This document shows, one piece after another, positions 43,308 to 51,576 of a stretch of 64,000 bases of DNA (position 1 is the first letter of the stretch; every line of letters begins with the position of its first letter). This DNA is from Streptococcus cristatus. Its GTDB lineage: Bacteria; Bacillota; Bacilli; Lactobacillales; Streptococcaceae. A model generated the notes under the pieces. That model worked only from the letters and a program-made list of their open reading frames with translations. It was not told the origin of the DNA and made no database searches. Location: the NCBI RefSeq assembly GCF_008369405.1, contig NZ_VSJJ01000002.1:63506-127505 (forward strand), read 5' to 3'. A program made the translations under genes and the position numbers.

Positions 43308-44886
43308 ACCACTCAAAGAGCGGATCTACTTGACAGATCTACGTAAAGGAAAGTTCAAAGAATTTTGGGGACATACCGACCGACCTTTAAAAGCAGTGAT
43401 TGGTTATGTGGATGTGCCAAGCCAACAAGCTCAATACGCATTAGAACATGATTTTAATGAAGATGGGAATATTGCTCTTTTTGGAGGTCCTTTAACAGGT
43501 AAGTCTACTTTTATTCAAACTTTGACGATGGATTTAGCTCGTCAGTTTACCCCTACTCAAGTTAACTTTTACTTGTTGGATTTCGGAACAAATGGACTTT
43601 TGCCACTTCGACAACTGCCCCATGTAGCTGATACCATTATGATTGACGATCAGGAAAAAATAACAAAAGTGATTAGCCGTATAAAAGGAGAGATTCGCTA
43701 TAGAAAAGCTCTTTTACGCAAACATATGGTTGCTGATGTAAATCTTTATCAAGAAATCAGTGGTCATCAAATTCCTAGACTTTTCTTTATGTTAGACGGT
43801 TACGATGCTATCAAAGAATCTCCACTAGTTTTGGATATAGAAAATACTTTTTAAGTTATAGCTCGGGAAGGCCTGAGTCTAGGGATATATCTTGTAATTA
43901 CAGCTGGACGATTAGGAGTTGTGAAAAGTGCTCTATTATCTAGTATTAAAACTCGTATCTCTCTAAAGTTAACAGATGATGCAGACACTCGAACATTAAT
44001 TGGACGCACCCAATTGATAATTGAAGATAAACCTGGTCGTGCTATGATTAAGCTAGATGAACCAGAGATTTTCCAAGTGGCTCTACCAACGAACGGAAAT
44101 GATACATCTGAATTAATTGAGCAGATTAGCTCTGAGGCAGGAATGATGTCAGAAGAGTGGGGCGGAGATAGGCCTAAGCCTATTCCGATTGTTCCAGAGG
44201 AATTAAGCTTTGATACGTTTGCTAAAACTGCAAGTGTTCAAACAGCTTTGAAAGAAAATAACTTACCGTTAGGTCTAGACTTTGTTAATGTTGAGAGTGT
44301 TGATATACCGATGAAAGGTTTCAAACACCTACTATATATAGCTAACGAAGGTGAACATTTGGAGAATATTACACGCCACCTTTTAGAAATGTTCACCACC
44401 CTCATTCCAAGTAAGAAAGTCATGTTTATGGATGTAGATGATGAATATGATGGTCAGTTTGATTTATTTGCTCGTATTTCTGAACCAGAAGCTCTTGCGG
44501 ATATGGCGAATCAACTTATGCTTGAATTAGAGGATCGTAAAAAAGGTGAAACTGGACACGACTTTATCATCTTTATCCCTAATTTAGAGAAATTTGTTCA
44601 GGCAAGCGGGCTGACAGGCGAACAAGTATCAACACTCTACCAAGAGGGATGGAAATACAATATGCATTTTGTTGTTGGTAGTTTTTATTCTTATATTAGC
44701 AACAATGCTATTGGCAGCCCTGCTCGTCAGGTTAAGGCATATAATCAATACTATCTTTTGGGAATGCGCTTAACAGATCAAACAATATTAGAAAAGCCTT
44801 ATAACAGCAAGGAACCTTATTTAAATAAGGATGAGTTGTACTTATATGGACATCAATCAAGCGTTAAAATAAAAATAACAATATAA
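42493..44886 (+). pseudogene. essC: Truncated second essC with a different C-terminal half
   Basis: It encodes EssC from residue 675 onward without start codon, FHA domains, membrane spans or the D1 Walker A. The first 272 codons match essC closely. From 43318 the sequence is a different EssC variant: D2 'FGGPLTGKSTFIQTLTMDLA' has an intact Walker A, and D3 'HLLYIANEGEHLENITRHL' is degenerate. An in-frame TAA (43852-43854) interrupts D2; reading continues in the same frame with 'VIAREGLSLGIYLVITAGR', aligned without gap to the normal EssC. So the break is one nonsense codon. Carried on to 44886, it ends the way EssC should. Inferred: a stored alternative C-terminal module. Confidence 0.92.
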
Positions 44887-44898
44887 AAGGAGGATCTT

Positions 44899-45273
44899 AT
44901 GTCAGTAGGAACAACACAGGGGGTAGGCATTCAGTCTGATCCAGGGGCTGTTCAAACCTATGCAAATGGAATCGCTACAGCTTATCATTCAGTAGGAAAA
45001 GAAACTGCTACAAAGGATTCAATTAGTCAGTATGCTGCTTCTGCAACTATTAGTAGTCATATTGATAATGAAGTTAAAGCAAGCGAGCAGGCAGCAGAGC
45101 AAGCTGTTGATTTTATACAGGTCTTACATGGTATTCATGCAGAGTTTCAAACAACGGATGCAAAGATTGCCAATTATATTAACAGAAATACAGGCCCAGT
45201 CGAATCAGGAACTGCTGGTAGTAATTCTGGAAAGAAGAAAAATAAACAGCTATTTAGTGAGGGAACTAATTAA
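44899..45273 (+). CDS. Small helical Lap-like partner of the LXG toxin (DUF3130-like)
   Basis: 124 residues with an AAAGGAGG site. 'IQSDPGAVQTYANGIATAYH' and 'VKASEQAAEQAVDFIQVLHG' are long helices; the tail is polar and basic (SGKKKNKQLFSEG). The layout resembles DUF3130/SACOL2603-type proteins, which bind LXG effectors and give the export signal. It sits 26 bp before the LXG gene and 12 bp after the essC-like pseudogene. Confidence 0.72.
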   Translation: MSVGTTQGVGIQSDPGAVQTYANGIATAYHSVGKETATKDSISQYAASATISSHIDNEVKASEQAAEQAVDFIQVLHGIHAEFQTTDAKIANYINRNTGPVESGTAGSNSGKKKNKQLFSEGTN

Positions 45274-45299
45274 TTATTGTTCAACTAGAAAGGAAGTAT

Positions 45300-47006
45300 A
45301 TGGTAAAGGTAAATTATGCCAGCCTACAGACGCAGTCTTCCACGATGTCGTCTGTCTCACAGTCACGTGTAGCGGGCTTCAATCAGTTGCTTAGTGCCTT
45401 TAATAGCTTTGGCGACAGTGGCAATGAGCTGATAGGAACAGGTTATGATGCAGCCCGTGTATATGCGACAAGTGTCATGAGTCCCTATTATAAAGGTTTC
45501 ATTCTCTACTCTGAAGCCGTTGCAGATGCGGCCAACACACTGGCGGATAACTATGTAGCCAAGTGCGGGGCTGAAAATTTAGATGAAGAACAGTTACAAG
45601 CAGAGATTCACCATGCAACATCGGCTTGCATTAGTTTAGGTAATTCGATTGTTAGGCTAGAGTCCGTTAAGCAAACAGAAGCTATCAAAACTAGACTTAA
45701 TAATCTTAGAAATCAATACGATGCTGCTCAGAGTCAATTAACTGTAGCCCAGGAGAAACTGGACAAGCTGTTAGCTTTCAGCGCAGAGTCTCTCCTTGCC
45801 TGCACCTCAGCAGATACATATCAGCTCTTGATTTATCAGGCTATGTCAGGTATTTCAACCTCCTTTGGAGGAGGTAGCTTTGCTTTGCCACAGGACTTAT
45901 CGTGGGTAGGTGATGTTGAACAAGGCTGGGCTGACCGAGAGATAGCAATGGAGAATAATTACCTGTCAGCGCTGGAGAAGGTGAACAATGGGGAATCTCT
46001 GACTGAAGCGGAGCTGACAGCGATAGAGCGATATGCGGCAGCCTATCCGGATCGTGTGGATGATTCCGTTATACAGTATGTACAGCAAGCACGTCAAGTC
46101 AAGGAAGAGGAGATGAAATATCGATCTATCATTGACAAGGTGGATGCAGGGAAAGAGTTGACAGATGAGGAATTTGTCAATCTAGTAGCCTGTGCAGAGC
46201 AAAAACCAGATAAAGTATCAGATGTTCATAAAGAAAAAATAAATAAAATGCTTAAAGACTACAGAGATGCTAAAACAGTGGTAAATAAATTAGAAAAGAA
46301 ATCTGGAACTAATACAGACAAAAAGCAGACGGTTTTAGATTATTTGAATAATGTTTTAATTGAATCTGGTTATTTGGAAGAGTTTAATGAAGGTATGTTA
46401 GAGCAATTAATTACTCAAACGGATAAAACGATAGCTTCAAATCCCCAGTTGTTGAAACAATTAGAAAAAGCAGGAATTACATGGGAATTGATTAAACAAT
46501 TAAAGGCGTATGCAATGGGAATAGACAATATTCCTGTTGGGTCTGGTGCCGGTATTGTTTCGTCCACTCAAGTTGTCGTATCTAATGGAGTTCCATCTCT
46601 TCAACTTCAAACTGAAACACCAATAGGACAATTATCTGGTCCTTTGTCAGCTGGATTAGCTATCTTAGATTTTAAGGAGCAAATGGATAAGGGCGAAGAT
46701 ATTGAAGATGCAGCTTTAAAGACAGGTGGTCATTTTTTGATAGGATTAGCTGCAGGGAAAGCTGGAGCAGTAATTGGAGCTGGAATCGGTTCAATTGTTC
46801 CAGGTCCTGGCACTGCTATCGGTGGAGCGATAGGCTTTATAGCTGGAATTGGTATGAGTGTTTATACAAACAGTAAATTTAATGATTTTTATGATAAAGA
46901 AATAAATCCTGTTGTAGAAAAGATTAAAACTGCTATTGATGATGACTTAAAAGTAAAAACGCCCGGCAGATCAGGTTATCTGGATAACATTGGTTTAGCT
47001 GATTAA
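45300..47006 (+). CDS. LXG effector with glycine-zipper C-terminus, probable pore-forming toxin
   Basis: 568 residues. The N-terminal LXG domain covers about 1-200: 'MVKVNYASLQTQSSTMSSVS', then 'SFGDSGNELIGTGYDAARVY' with the LxG turn, and a coiled coil near 120-165. A middle linker with repeated 'NNGESLTEAELTAIERYA' / 'DAGKELTDEEFVNLVACA' blocks spans about 225-315. The C-terminal region (residues ~476-523) is a strong glycine zipper, 'IGLAAGKAGAVIGAGIGSIV' then 'GTAIGGAIGFIAGIGMSVY'. Known: TelE of Streptococcus gallolyticus is an LXG toxin that makes pores through such a zipper. Similar action is inferred here. Confidence 0.85.
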   Translation: MVKVNYASLQTQSSTMSSVSQSRVAGFNQLLSAFNSFGDSGNELIGTGYDAARVYATSVMSPYYKGFILYSEAVADAANTLADNYVAKCGAENLDEEQLQAEIHHATSACISLGNSIVRLESVKQTEAIKTRLNNLRNQYDAAQSQLTVAQEKLDKLLAFSAESLLACTSADTYQLLIYQAMSGISTSFGGGSFALPQDLSWVGDVEQGWADREIAMENNYLSALEKVNNGESLTEAELTAIERYAAAYPDRVDDSVIQYVQQARQVKEEEMKYRSIIDKVDAGKELTDEEFVNLVACAEQKPDKVSDVHKEKINKMLKDYRDAKTVVNKLEKKSGTNTDKKQTVLDYLNNVLIESGYLEEFNEGMLEQLITQTDKTIASNPQLLKQLEKAGITWELIKQLKAYAMGIDNIPVGSGAGIVSSTQVVVSNGVPSLQLQTETPIGQLSGPLSAGLAILDFKEQMDKGEDIEDAALKTGGHFLIGLAAGKAGAVIGAGIGSIVPGPGTAIGGAIGFIAGIGMSVYTNSKFNDFYDKEINPVVEKIKTAIDDDLKVKTPGRSGYLDNIGLAD

Positions 47007-47485
47007 TCAAAACAATCAAACTGACAAGGTTTATAAAGTCAATTAAAAAATTTATGCAATTGGGATGATATATCTTCAATATCATGTAGTCGTTTAATCT
47101 TGTAACTCATGAATTATTTTAACTTCCTTTTGTGCGCTATAAATTATAGTTTTCATAATTTGAATTCCTAAAATTATAATGAGTTTTATAAAAATTGATA
47201 TCTGGTGTTCCAAGATGTTAAGATGTTTTTAAGTGTTAAAAGCTTAAAAAGTTATTTTAAATTTGCATTTAAATTTTTCTCTCTTATACTTTAATCAAGG
47301 GGAATAAACGCAATCAAAATTGGTCTTCTGAATAATAATTTCAGATAGGACTATGATTTTAAATGTATCAAACAGGAAGATTATAGTCTAATTAATACAA
47401 CGAAATCCTAGATATAAAGCAGTATGATTATTACATTAGTTTTATTTCAAGAAAGAATACAATTCTAACAATATTAAAATATTCA
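47007..47485 (+). other. 479-bp AT-rich gap without recognisable gene
   Basis: No frame of useful length on either strand and no clear hairpin. It separates the LXG gene from its presumed immunity gene, so a gene may have been lost here or the immunity gene has its own promoter. Confidence 0.5.
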
Positions 47486-47503
47486 ATGATTAAGGAGAAT
47501 AAA

Positions 47504-48067
47504 ATGCCTACATTAAAAAAATTATTGTTTCTTGGAAATTTTCAAGAACAAGATATTTTCTATCATTTTGAATCAGGGAAACTCTATTCTTACTCTTATA
47601 AACCAGATAAGGTATGGGACATTAAATGGGCCGTTTTAGCTTCTGGACTGGTTCTTACCAACCTACTCTCTTCAATCGGTTTTCTTACTTTTACAAATTT
47701 TTTTGTAAAATACGGTTTACTTATAAGTATGATATTCGCCATTGTTGTTTTAGCAGAATGGGCTTTGAGACTCAAACATGATCAAGAATTGATGAGTTTT
47801 AATCCTAGGAACTATTTTGGCTGGTCTGACTTTATTAAGAAGTGCAAACATAATTTGTTGTTCCTCTTATTGACAGGTATTGTTTTCTCCGTAATGACAT
47901 TTCAATTTTTATTGACCTATCTTCAAGAAGCGAACTTGTATAACTATATCCTGTTTAGCCTTTTTTTCCCAGTTTCTTATTTTTCAACATTTAAGGTTAG
48001 ACCAATCAAAAGATTTTTTATGTTAAAGAAATTATCAGAGGAGGTATCTAATGGTTACCACATATAA
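47504..48067 (+). CDS. Multi-span membrane protein, candidate immunity to the pore former
   Basis: About 187 residues. AAGGAG lies seven bases before the ATG at 47504; an in-frame ATG six codons upstream overlaps that site. After a soluble start ('MPTLKKLLFLGNFQEQDIFY') four hydrophobic stretches follow: about 47-64, 68-88, 120-140 and 150-166. Membrane immunity proteins such as TipE protect against TelE-like pore formers, which fits the toxin upstream. No family is recognised from sequence alone. Confidence 0.65.
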   Translation: MPTLKKLLFLGNFQEQDIFYHFESGKLYSYSYKPDKVWDIKWAVLASGLVLTNLLSSIGFLTFTNFFVKYGLLISMIFAIVVLAEWALRLKHDQELMSFNPRNYFGWSDFIKKCKHNLLFLLLTGIVFSVMTFQFLLTYLQEANLYNYILFSLFFPVSYFSTFKVRPIKRFFMLKKLSEEVSNGYHI

Positions 48068-48208
48068 AGATAAGCTGATTCAAAAATGGCAAAATTAATA
48101 TCTGCAAATAATGGCTTGGAATCTATCCCAATGGAAAATAAAAAAGCTGCAGAAAAGGAAAAAATTCGCTCGAATGATTATTATAATGAATTGAAAAAAA
48201 GTAGATAA
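48051..48208 (+). pseudogene. Short frameshifted gene at the end of the T7SS locus
   Basis: The ATG at 48051 with a perfect GAGGAGG site gives 'MVTTYKDKLIQKWQN' and stops at 48096-48098. In another frame 'MAKLISANNGLESIPMENKK' begins at 48086 and runs 40 codons to 48208. One extra A in the A5 run at 48082-48086 would fuse them into a 52-residue protein. It overlaps the membrane protein gene by 17 bp. Function unknown. Confidence 0.45.
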
Positions 48209-48364
48209 TCTCTATACTTTTTCCGATTTTATATTTAATGTGATGATATAACAATGTGGTTATTTCTTTTAGAGCGAGTGATACTTCTCTAGTTTTCATC
48301 AGCAATTCTGCCCTGTTATTCTCCAAAGGGTTATAGTTTTTGCCCTAACCTTCCCTGCTTATGC

Positions 48365-48370
48365 TATAAT
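48365..48370 (+). promoter_or_regulatory. -10 box before the DUF3272-like gene
   Basis: TATAAT at 48365-48370, 22 bp before the ATG. It marks the return to core sequence after the T7SS locus. 48209-48364 has no gene. Confidence 0.5.
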
Positions 48371-48391
48371 AGTCTATGGAAAGTTGAGGAA

Positions 48392-48604
48392 ATGATGAAA
48401 AAAGTATGGTTTGTAGCGCTGGTGCAGGGAGTGGCCTTGTTTGTGATAACGGGTCTGCTCTGTTATTTTATGCGAGGGGATTTTTTCTTCCGTGCTTTGG
48501 CGCCGATTTTTGGTCTGGCAGCTGGAGCCTTTCGCTTCTTGACGGCCATGGTGACAAAAACGTTGGCTCCTAGTCTTTATGAGAATGGGAAGAAAAAGGA
48601 ATAA
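48392..48604 (+). CDS. Small membrane protein (DUF3272-like)
   Basis: 70 residues, two membrane helices: 'VWFVALVQGVALFVITGLLCYF' and 'ALAPIFGLAAGAFRFLTAMV', with a basic end (ENGKKKE). Streptococci carry a conserved short protein of this form near aspS. A second ATG three bases on is equally good. Function unknown. Confidence 0.75.
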   Translation: MMKKVWFVALVQGVALFVITGLLCYFMRGDFFFRALAPIFGLAAGAFRFLTAMVTKTLAPSLYENGKKKE

Positions 48605-48771
48605 TCTATATAGCGTTAGCAGGTCTGGGAATATTGATTCCAGACCTTTTTATAAAAGTGGGTACTTTAAATAAAGACTTTTAATTTTTTTCAGAAAAAG
48701 GACAGGTAGGGGGGCTTTCCTAGGCTCTTTGTGGTAAAATAGTAACAGAATTAAAATTTTGGAGAGTAAAG

Positions 48772-50526
48772 ATGAAACGTTCAATGTATGCGGGACGTGT
48801 TCGTAGTGAGCATGTCGGTCAGGAAATTACTTTGAAAGGTTGGGTTGCCCGCCGTCGCGATTTGGGAGGCTTGATTTTTATTGATTTGCGTGACCGTGAA
48901 GGCATTATGCAGCTAGTTATTAACCCTGAGAGTGTTTCAGATGAGGTCATGAAGACAGCTGAGAGCCTGCGCAGCGAGTTTGTCATTGAGGTGACAGGTA
49001 AGGTAGCCGCACGTGAGCAGGCCAACGACAAGCTGGCTACAGGAAGTGTAGAGCTTCACGTGGACAGTCTGACGGTACTGAATACTGCTAAAACAACTCC
49101 TTTTGAGATTAAGGACGGGATTGAAGCCAATGATGATACGCGCTTGCGTTACCGTTATCTGGATCTGCGTCGTCCAGAAATGCTGGAAAATCTCAAGTTG
49201 CGTGCCAAAGTGACCCATTCCATTCGCAATTATTTGGATGAGCTGGAGTTTATCGATGTGGAGACACCGTTTTTGACCAAGTCAACGCCTGAAGGGGCGC
49301 GTGATTATTTGGTGCCGAGCCGGGTTAACCAAGGTCATTTCTACGCCCTGCCTCAAAGTCCACAGATCACTAAGCAACTGTTGATGAATGCTGGCTTTGA
49401 CCGTTATTACCAGATTGTCAAGTGTTTCCGAGACGAGGACTTACGTGGAGACCGTCAACCAGAGTTTACACAGGTGGACTTGGAAACTTCTTTCCTATCT
49501 GAGCAAGAAATCCAAGACATTACAGAAGGTTTGATTGCCCGTGTCATGAAGGAAACTAAGGATATTGAAGTGACCTTGCCTTTCCCACGCATGAAATATG
49601 ACGATGCCCTGGCTCTTTATGGTAGCGACAAGCCAGATACTCGCTTTGACATGTTATTGCAGGACTTGACAGAGCTTGTCAAGGGTGTTGACTTCAAGGT
49701 CTTTTCTGAGGCACCGGCTGTCAAGGCGATTGTAGTGAAAAATGCTGCTGACAAATACTCGCGTAAAGACATTGATAAGCTGACAGAGCAAGCCAAGCAG
49801 CATGGAGCCAAGGGACTTGCTTGGGTGAAATTCACTAGTGGAGAACTGGCTGGACCTGTTGCTAAGTTCTTGACAGACTTGTCAAGTGAGTTGACAGCTG
49901 CTTTACAGCTTGAAGAAAACGACTTGGTTCTCTTTGTGGCAGATACTTTGGATGTTGCCAACGCAGCTCTAGGAGCTCTTCGTGTACGCCTAGGCAAGGA
50001 ATTAGGTTTGATTGACCCTGCTAAGTTTAACTACTTGTGGGTAGTAGATTGGCCAATGTTTGAGTGGTCTGAAGAAGAAGGACGCTATATGAGTGCCCAC
50101 CATCCATTCACTCTGCCTCAAAAGGATTCTGAGCAGGAGCTAGAAGGAGACCTGAGCAAGGTTCGTGCGATTGCCTATGATATCGTACTCAATGGCTATG
50201 AACTAGGTGGTGGTAGCCTACGGATCAACCAAAAAGATTTGCAAGAACGGATGTTTAAGGCTTTAGGCTTCTCAGCTCAAGAAGCGCAAGACCAGTTCGG
50301 CTTCCTTCTAGAAGCCATGGACTATGGTTTCCCACCACATGGAGGTCTGGCTTTGGGTCTCGATCGCTTCGTCATGCTTTTGGCTGGGGAAGAAAATATT
50401 CGTGAAGTCATTGCTTTCCCTAAGAATAACAAGGCTTCTGACCCAATGACGCAAGCACCAAGCTTGGTTGCTCCAGCACAATTAGAGGAATTAAGTTTAC
50501 AAGTAGAATCACATGAAAAAGACTAG
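48772..50526 (+). CDS. aspS: Aspartyl-tRNA synthetase
   Basis: 584 residues, bacterial-type class IIb enzyme. An N-terminal OB-fold anticodon domain ('[20 protein letters not shown]') is followed by motif 1 ('[20 protein letters not shown]'), motif 2 ('[20 protein letters not shown]') and a GAD insert at about 290-400. Motif 3 is '[16 protein letters not shown]' near the end. Length normal. A -10-like TGTGGTAAAAT box lies about 40 bp upstream. The last 14 bp overlap the YitT gene. Confidence 0.97.
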   Translation: MKRSMYAGRVRSEHVGQEITLKGWVARRRDLGGLIFIDLRDREGIMQLVINPESVSDEVMKTAESLRSEFVIEVTGKVAAREQANDKLATGSVELHVDSLTVLNTAKTTPFEIKDGIEANDDTRLRYRYLDLRRPEMLENLKLRAKVTHSIRNYLDELEFIDVETPFLTKSTPEGARDYLVPSRVNQGHFYALPQSPQITKQLLMNAGFDRYYQIVKCFRDEDLRGDRQPEFTQVDLETSFLSEQEIQDITEGLIARVMKETKDIEVTLPFPRMKYDDALALYGSDKPDTRFDMLLQDLTELVKGVDFKVFSEAPAVKAIVVKNAADKYSRKDIDKLTEQAKQHGAKGLAWVKFTSGELAGPVAKFLTDLSSELTAALQLEENDLVLFVADTLDVANAALGALRVRLGKELGLIDPAKFNYLWVVDWPMFEWSEEEGRYMSAHHPFTLPQKDSEQELEGDLSKVRAIAYDIVLNGYELGGGSLRINQKDLQERMFKALGFSAQEAQDQFGFLLEAMDYGFPPHGGLALGLDRFVMLLAGEENIREVIAFPKNNKASDPMTQAPSLVAPAQLEELSLQVESHEKD

Positions 50527-51448
50527 TTTGCGGAAACTCTTTCGCTATTATCTTCATCGCTTTGCCTACCATGTCAAGTTGCTAGAAGTCCTGAAAAGTA
50601 TTTCGCGTGAAAAATATGATGAGAAATTTTCAGCCTCTCTGGTATATGGCTTTCTCTCAGCAGTAGCGGTCAATTTCTTCTTTCAGCCAGGGCATGTTTA
50701 CTCAAGCGGGGCAACAGGCTTGGCGCAGATTGTCTCGGCTTTGAGTGGTCGCTTTATCGGCTTTACCATTCCAGTTTCCATCACTTTTTATGCCATCAAT
50801 ATTCCACTGATGATTTTGGCTTGGTACCAAATCGGGCATAAGTTTACTGTTTTTACTTTTATCACTGTTTCGATGAGCTCGCTTTTTATCCATTTTGTGC
50901 CAGAAGTGACATTGACGACCAATCCCATTATCAATGCTTTGTTCGGGGGAGTTGTCATGGGGACAGGGATCGGCTTTGCCCTCAAGTCAAGCATTTCAAG
51001 TGGAGGGACAGATATTGTTAGCTTGACCATTCGCAAGAAAACAGGCCGCAATGTAGGCAGTATCTCCCTGATTGTCAATGGGATTATTATGCTGATTGCT
51101 GGTCTGACTTTCGGTTGGGAATACGCTCTTTACTCGATGATTACCATCTTTGTATCCAGCCGTGTGACGGATGCCGTCTTTACTAAGCAAAAGCGGATGC
51201 AGGCCATGATTATCACCAGTCATCCTGACGAAGTAATTAACAAAATTCACCACAAGCTCCACCGTGGTGCAACCATTATCAATGGAGCGGAGGGAACTTA
51301 CAATCACGAGCAAAAGGCGGTGCTGATTACAGTCATTACGCGTGCTGAATTTAGCGAATTTAAGTACATCATGAAGCAGACGGATCCTACCGCCTTTGTC
51401 TCCGTATCTGACAACGTACATATTTTAGGAAGATTTGTAGAAGAGTAG
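50513..51448 (+). CDS. YitT-family membrane protein
   Basis: 311 residues. After a basic start come five or six membrane spans: '[20 protein letters not shown]', '[20 protein letters not shown]', '[16 protein letters not shown]', '[17 protein letters not shown]' and '[20 protein letters not shown]'. Then a C-terminal DUF2179 domain ('[20 protein letters not shown]', '[20 protein letters not shown]'). The function is unknown in this family; the C-terminal domain may bind a nucleotide or other ligand. It overlaps aspS, so it is co-transcribed. Confidence 0.92.
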   Translation: MKKTSLRKLFRYYLHRFAYHVKLLEVLKSISREKYDEKFSASLVYGFLSAVAVNFFFQPGHVYSSGATGLAQIVSALSGRFIGFTIPVSITFYAINIPLMILAWYQIGHKFTVFTFITVSMSSLFIHFVPEVTLTTNPIINALFGGVVMGTGIGFALKSSISSGGTDIVSLTIRKKTGRNVGSISLIVNGIIMLIAGLTFGWEYALYSMITIFVSSRVTDAVFTKQKRMQAMIITSHPDEVINKIHHKLHRGATIINGAEGTYNHEQKAVLITVITRAEFSEFKYIMKQTDPTAFVSVSDNVHILGRFVEE

Positions 51449-51508
51449 TCTCGATTATCGACATTGCTAGTGAATCTTACTCAAACTCAGTGCATACATT
51501 TATACATA

Positions 51509-51565
51509 AAAAAGGAACAAGTTCAGCTGGATGTCTTTCCATCCAAAATGAACCTGTTCCTTTTT
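51509..51565. terminator. Long bidirectional terminator between YitT and pulA genes
   Basis: AAAAAGGAACA (51509-51519) pairs with TGTTCCTTTTT (51555-51565). Inner stems GTTCA/TGAAC and TGGATG/CATCCA complete one long hairpin. Confidence 0.93.
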
Positions 51566-51576
51566 ATATTTTTACT

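Noticed and set aside
48605..48771. Possible leader riboswitch before aspS
   Set aside because: The space is short and holds only a promoter-like box; no paired structure was found.
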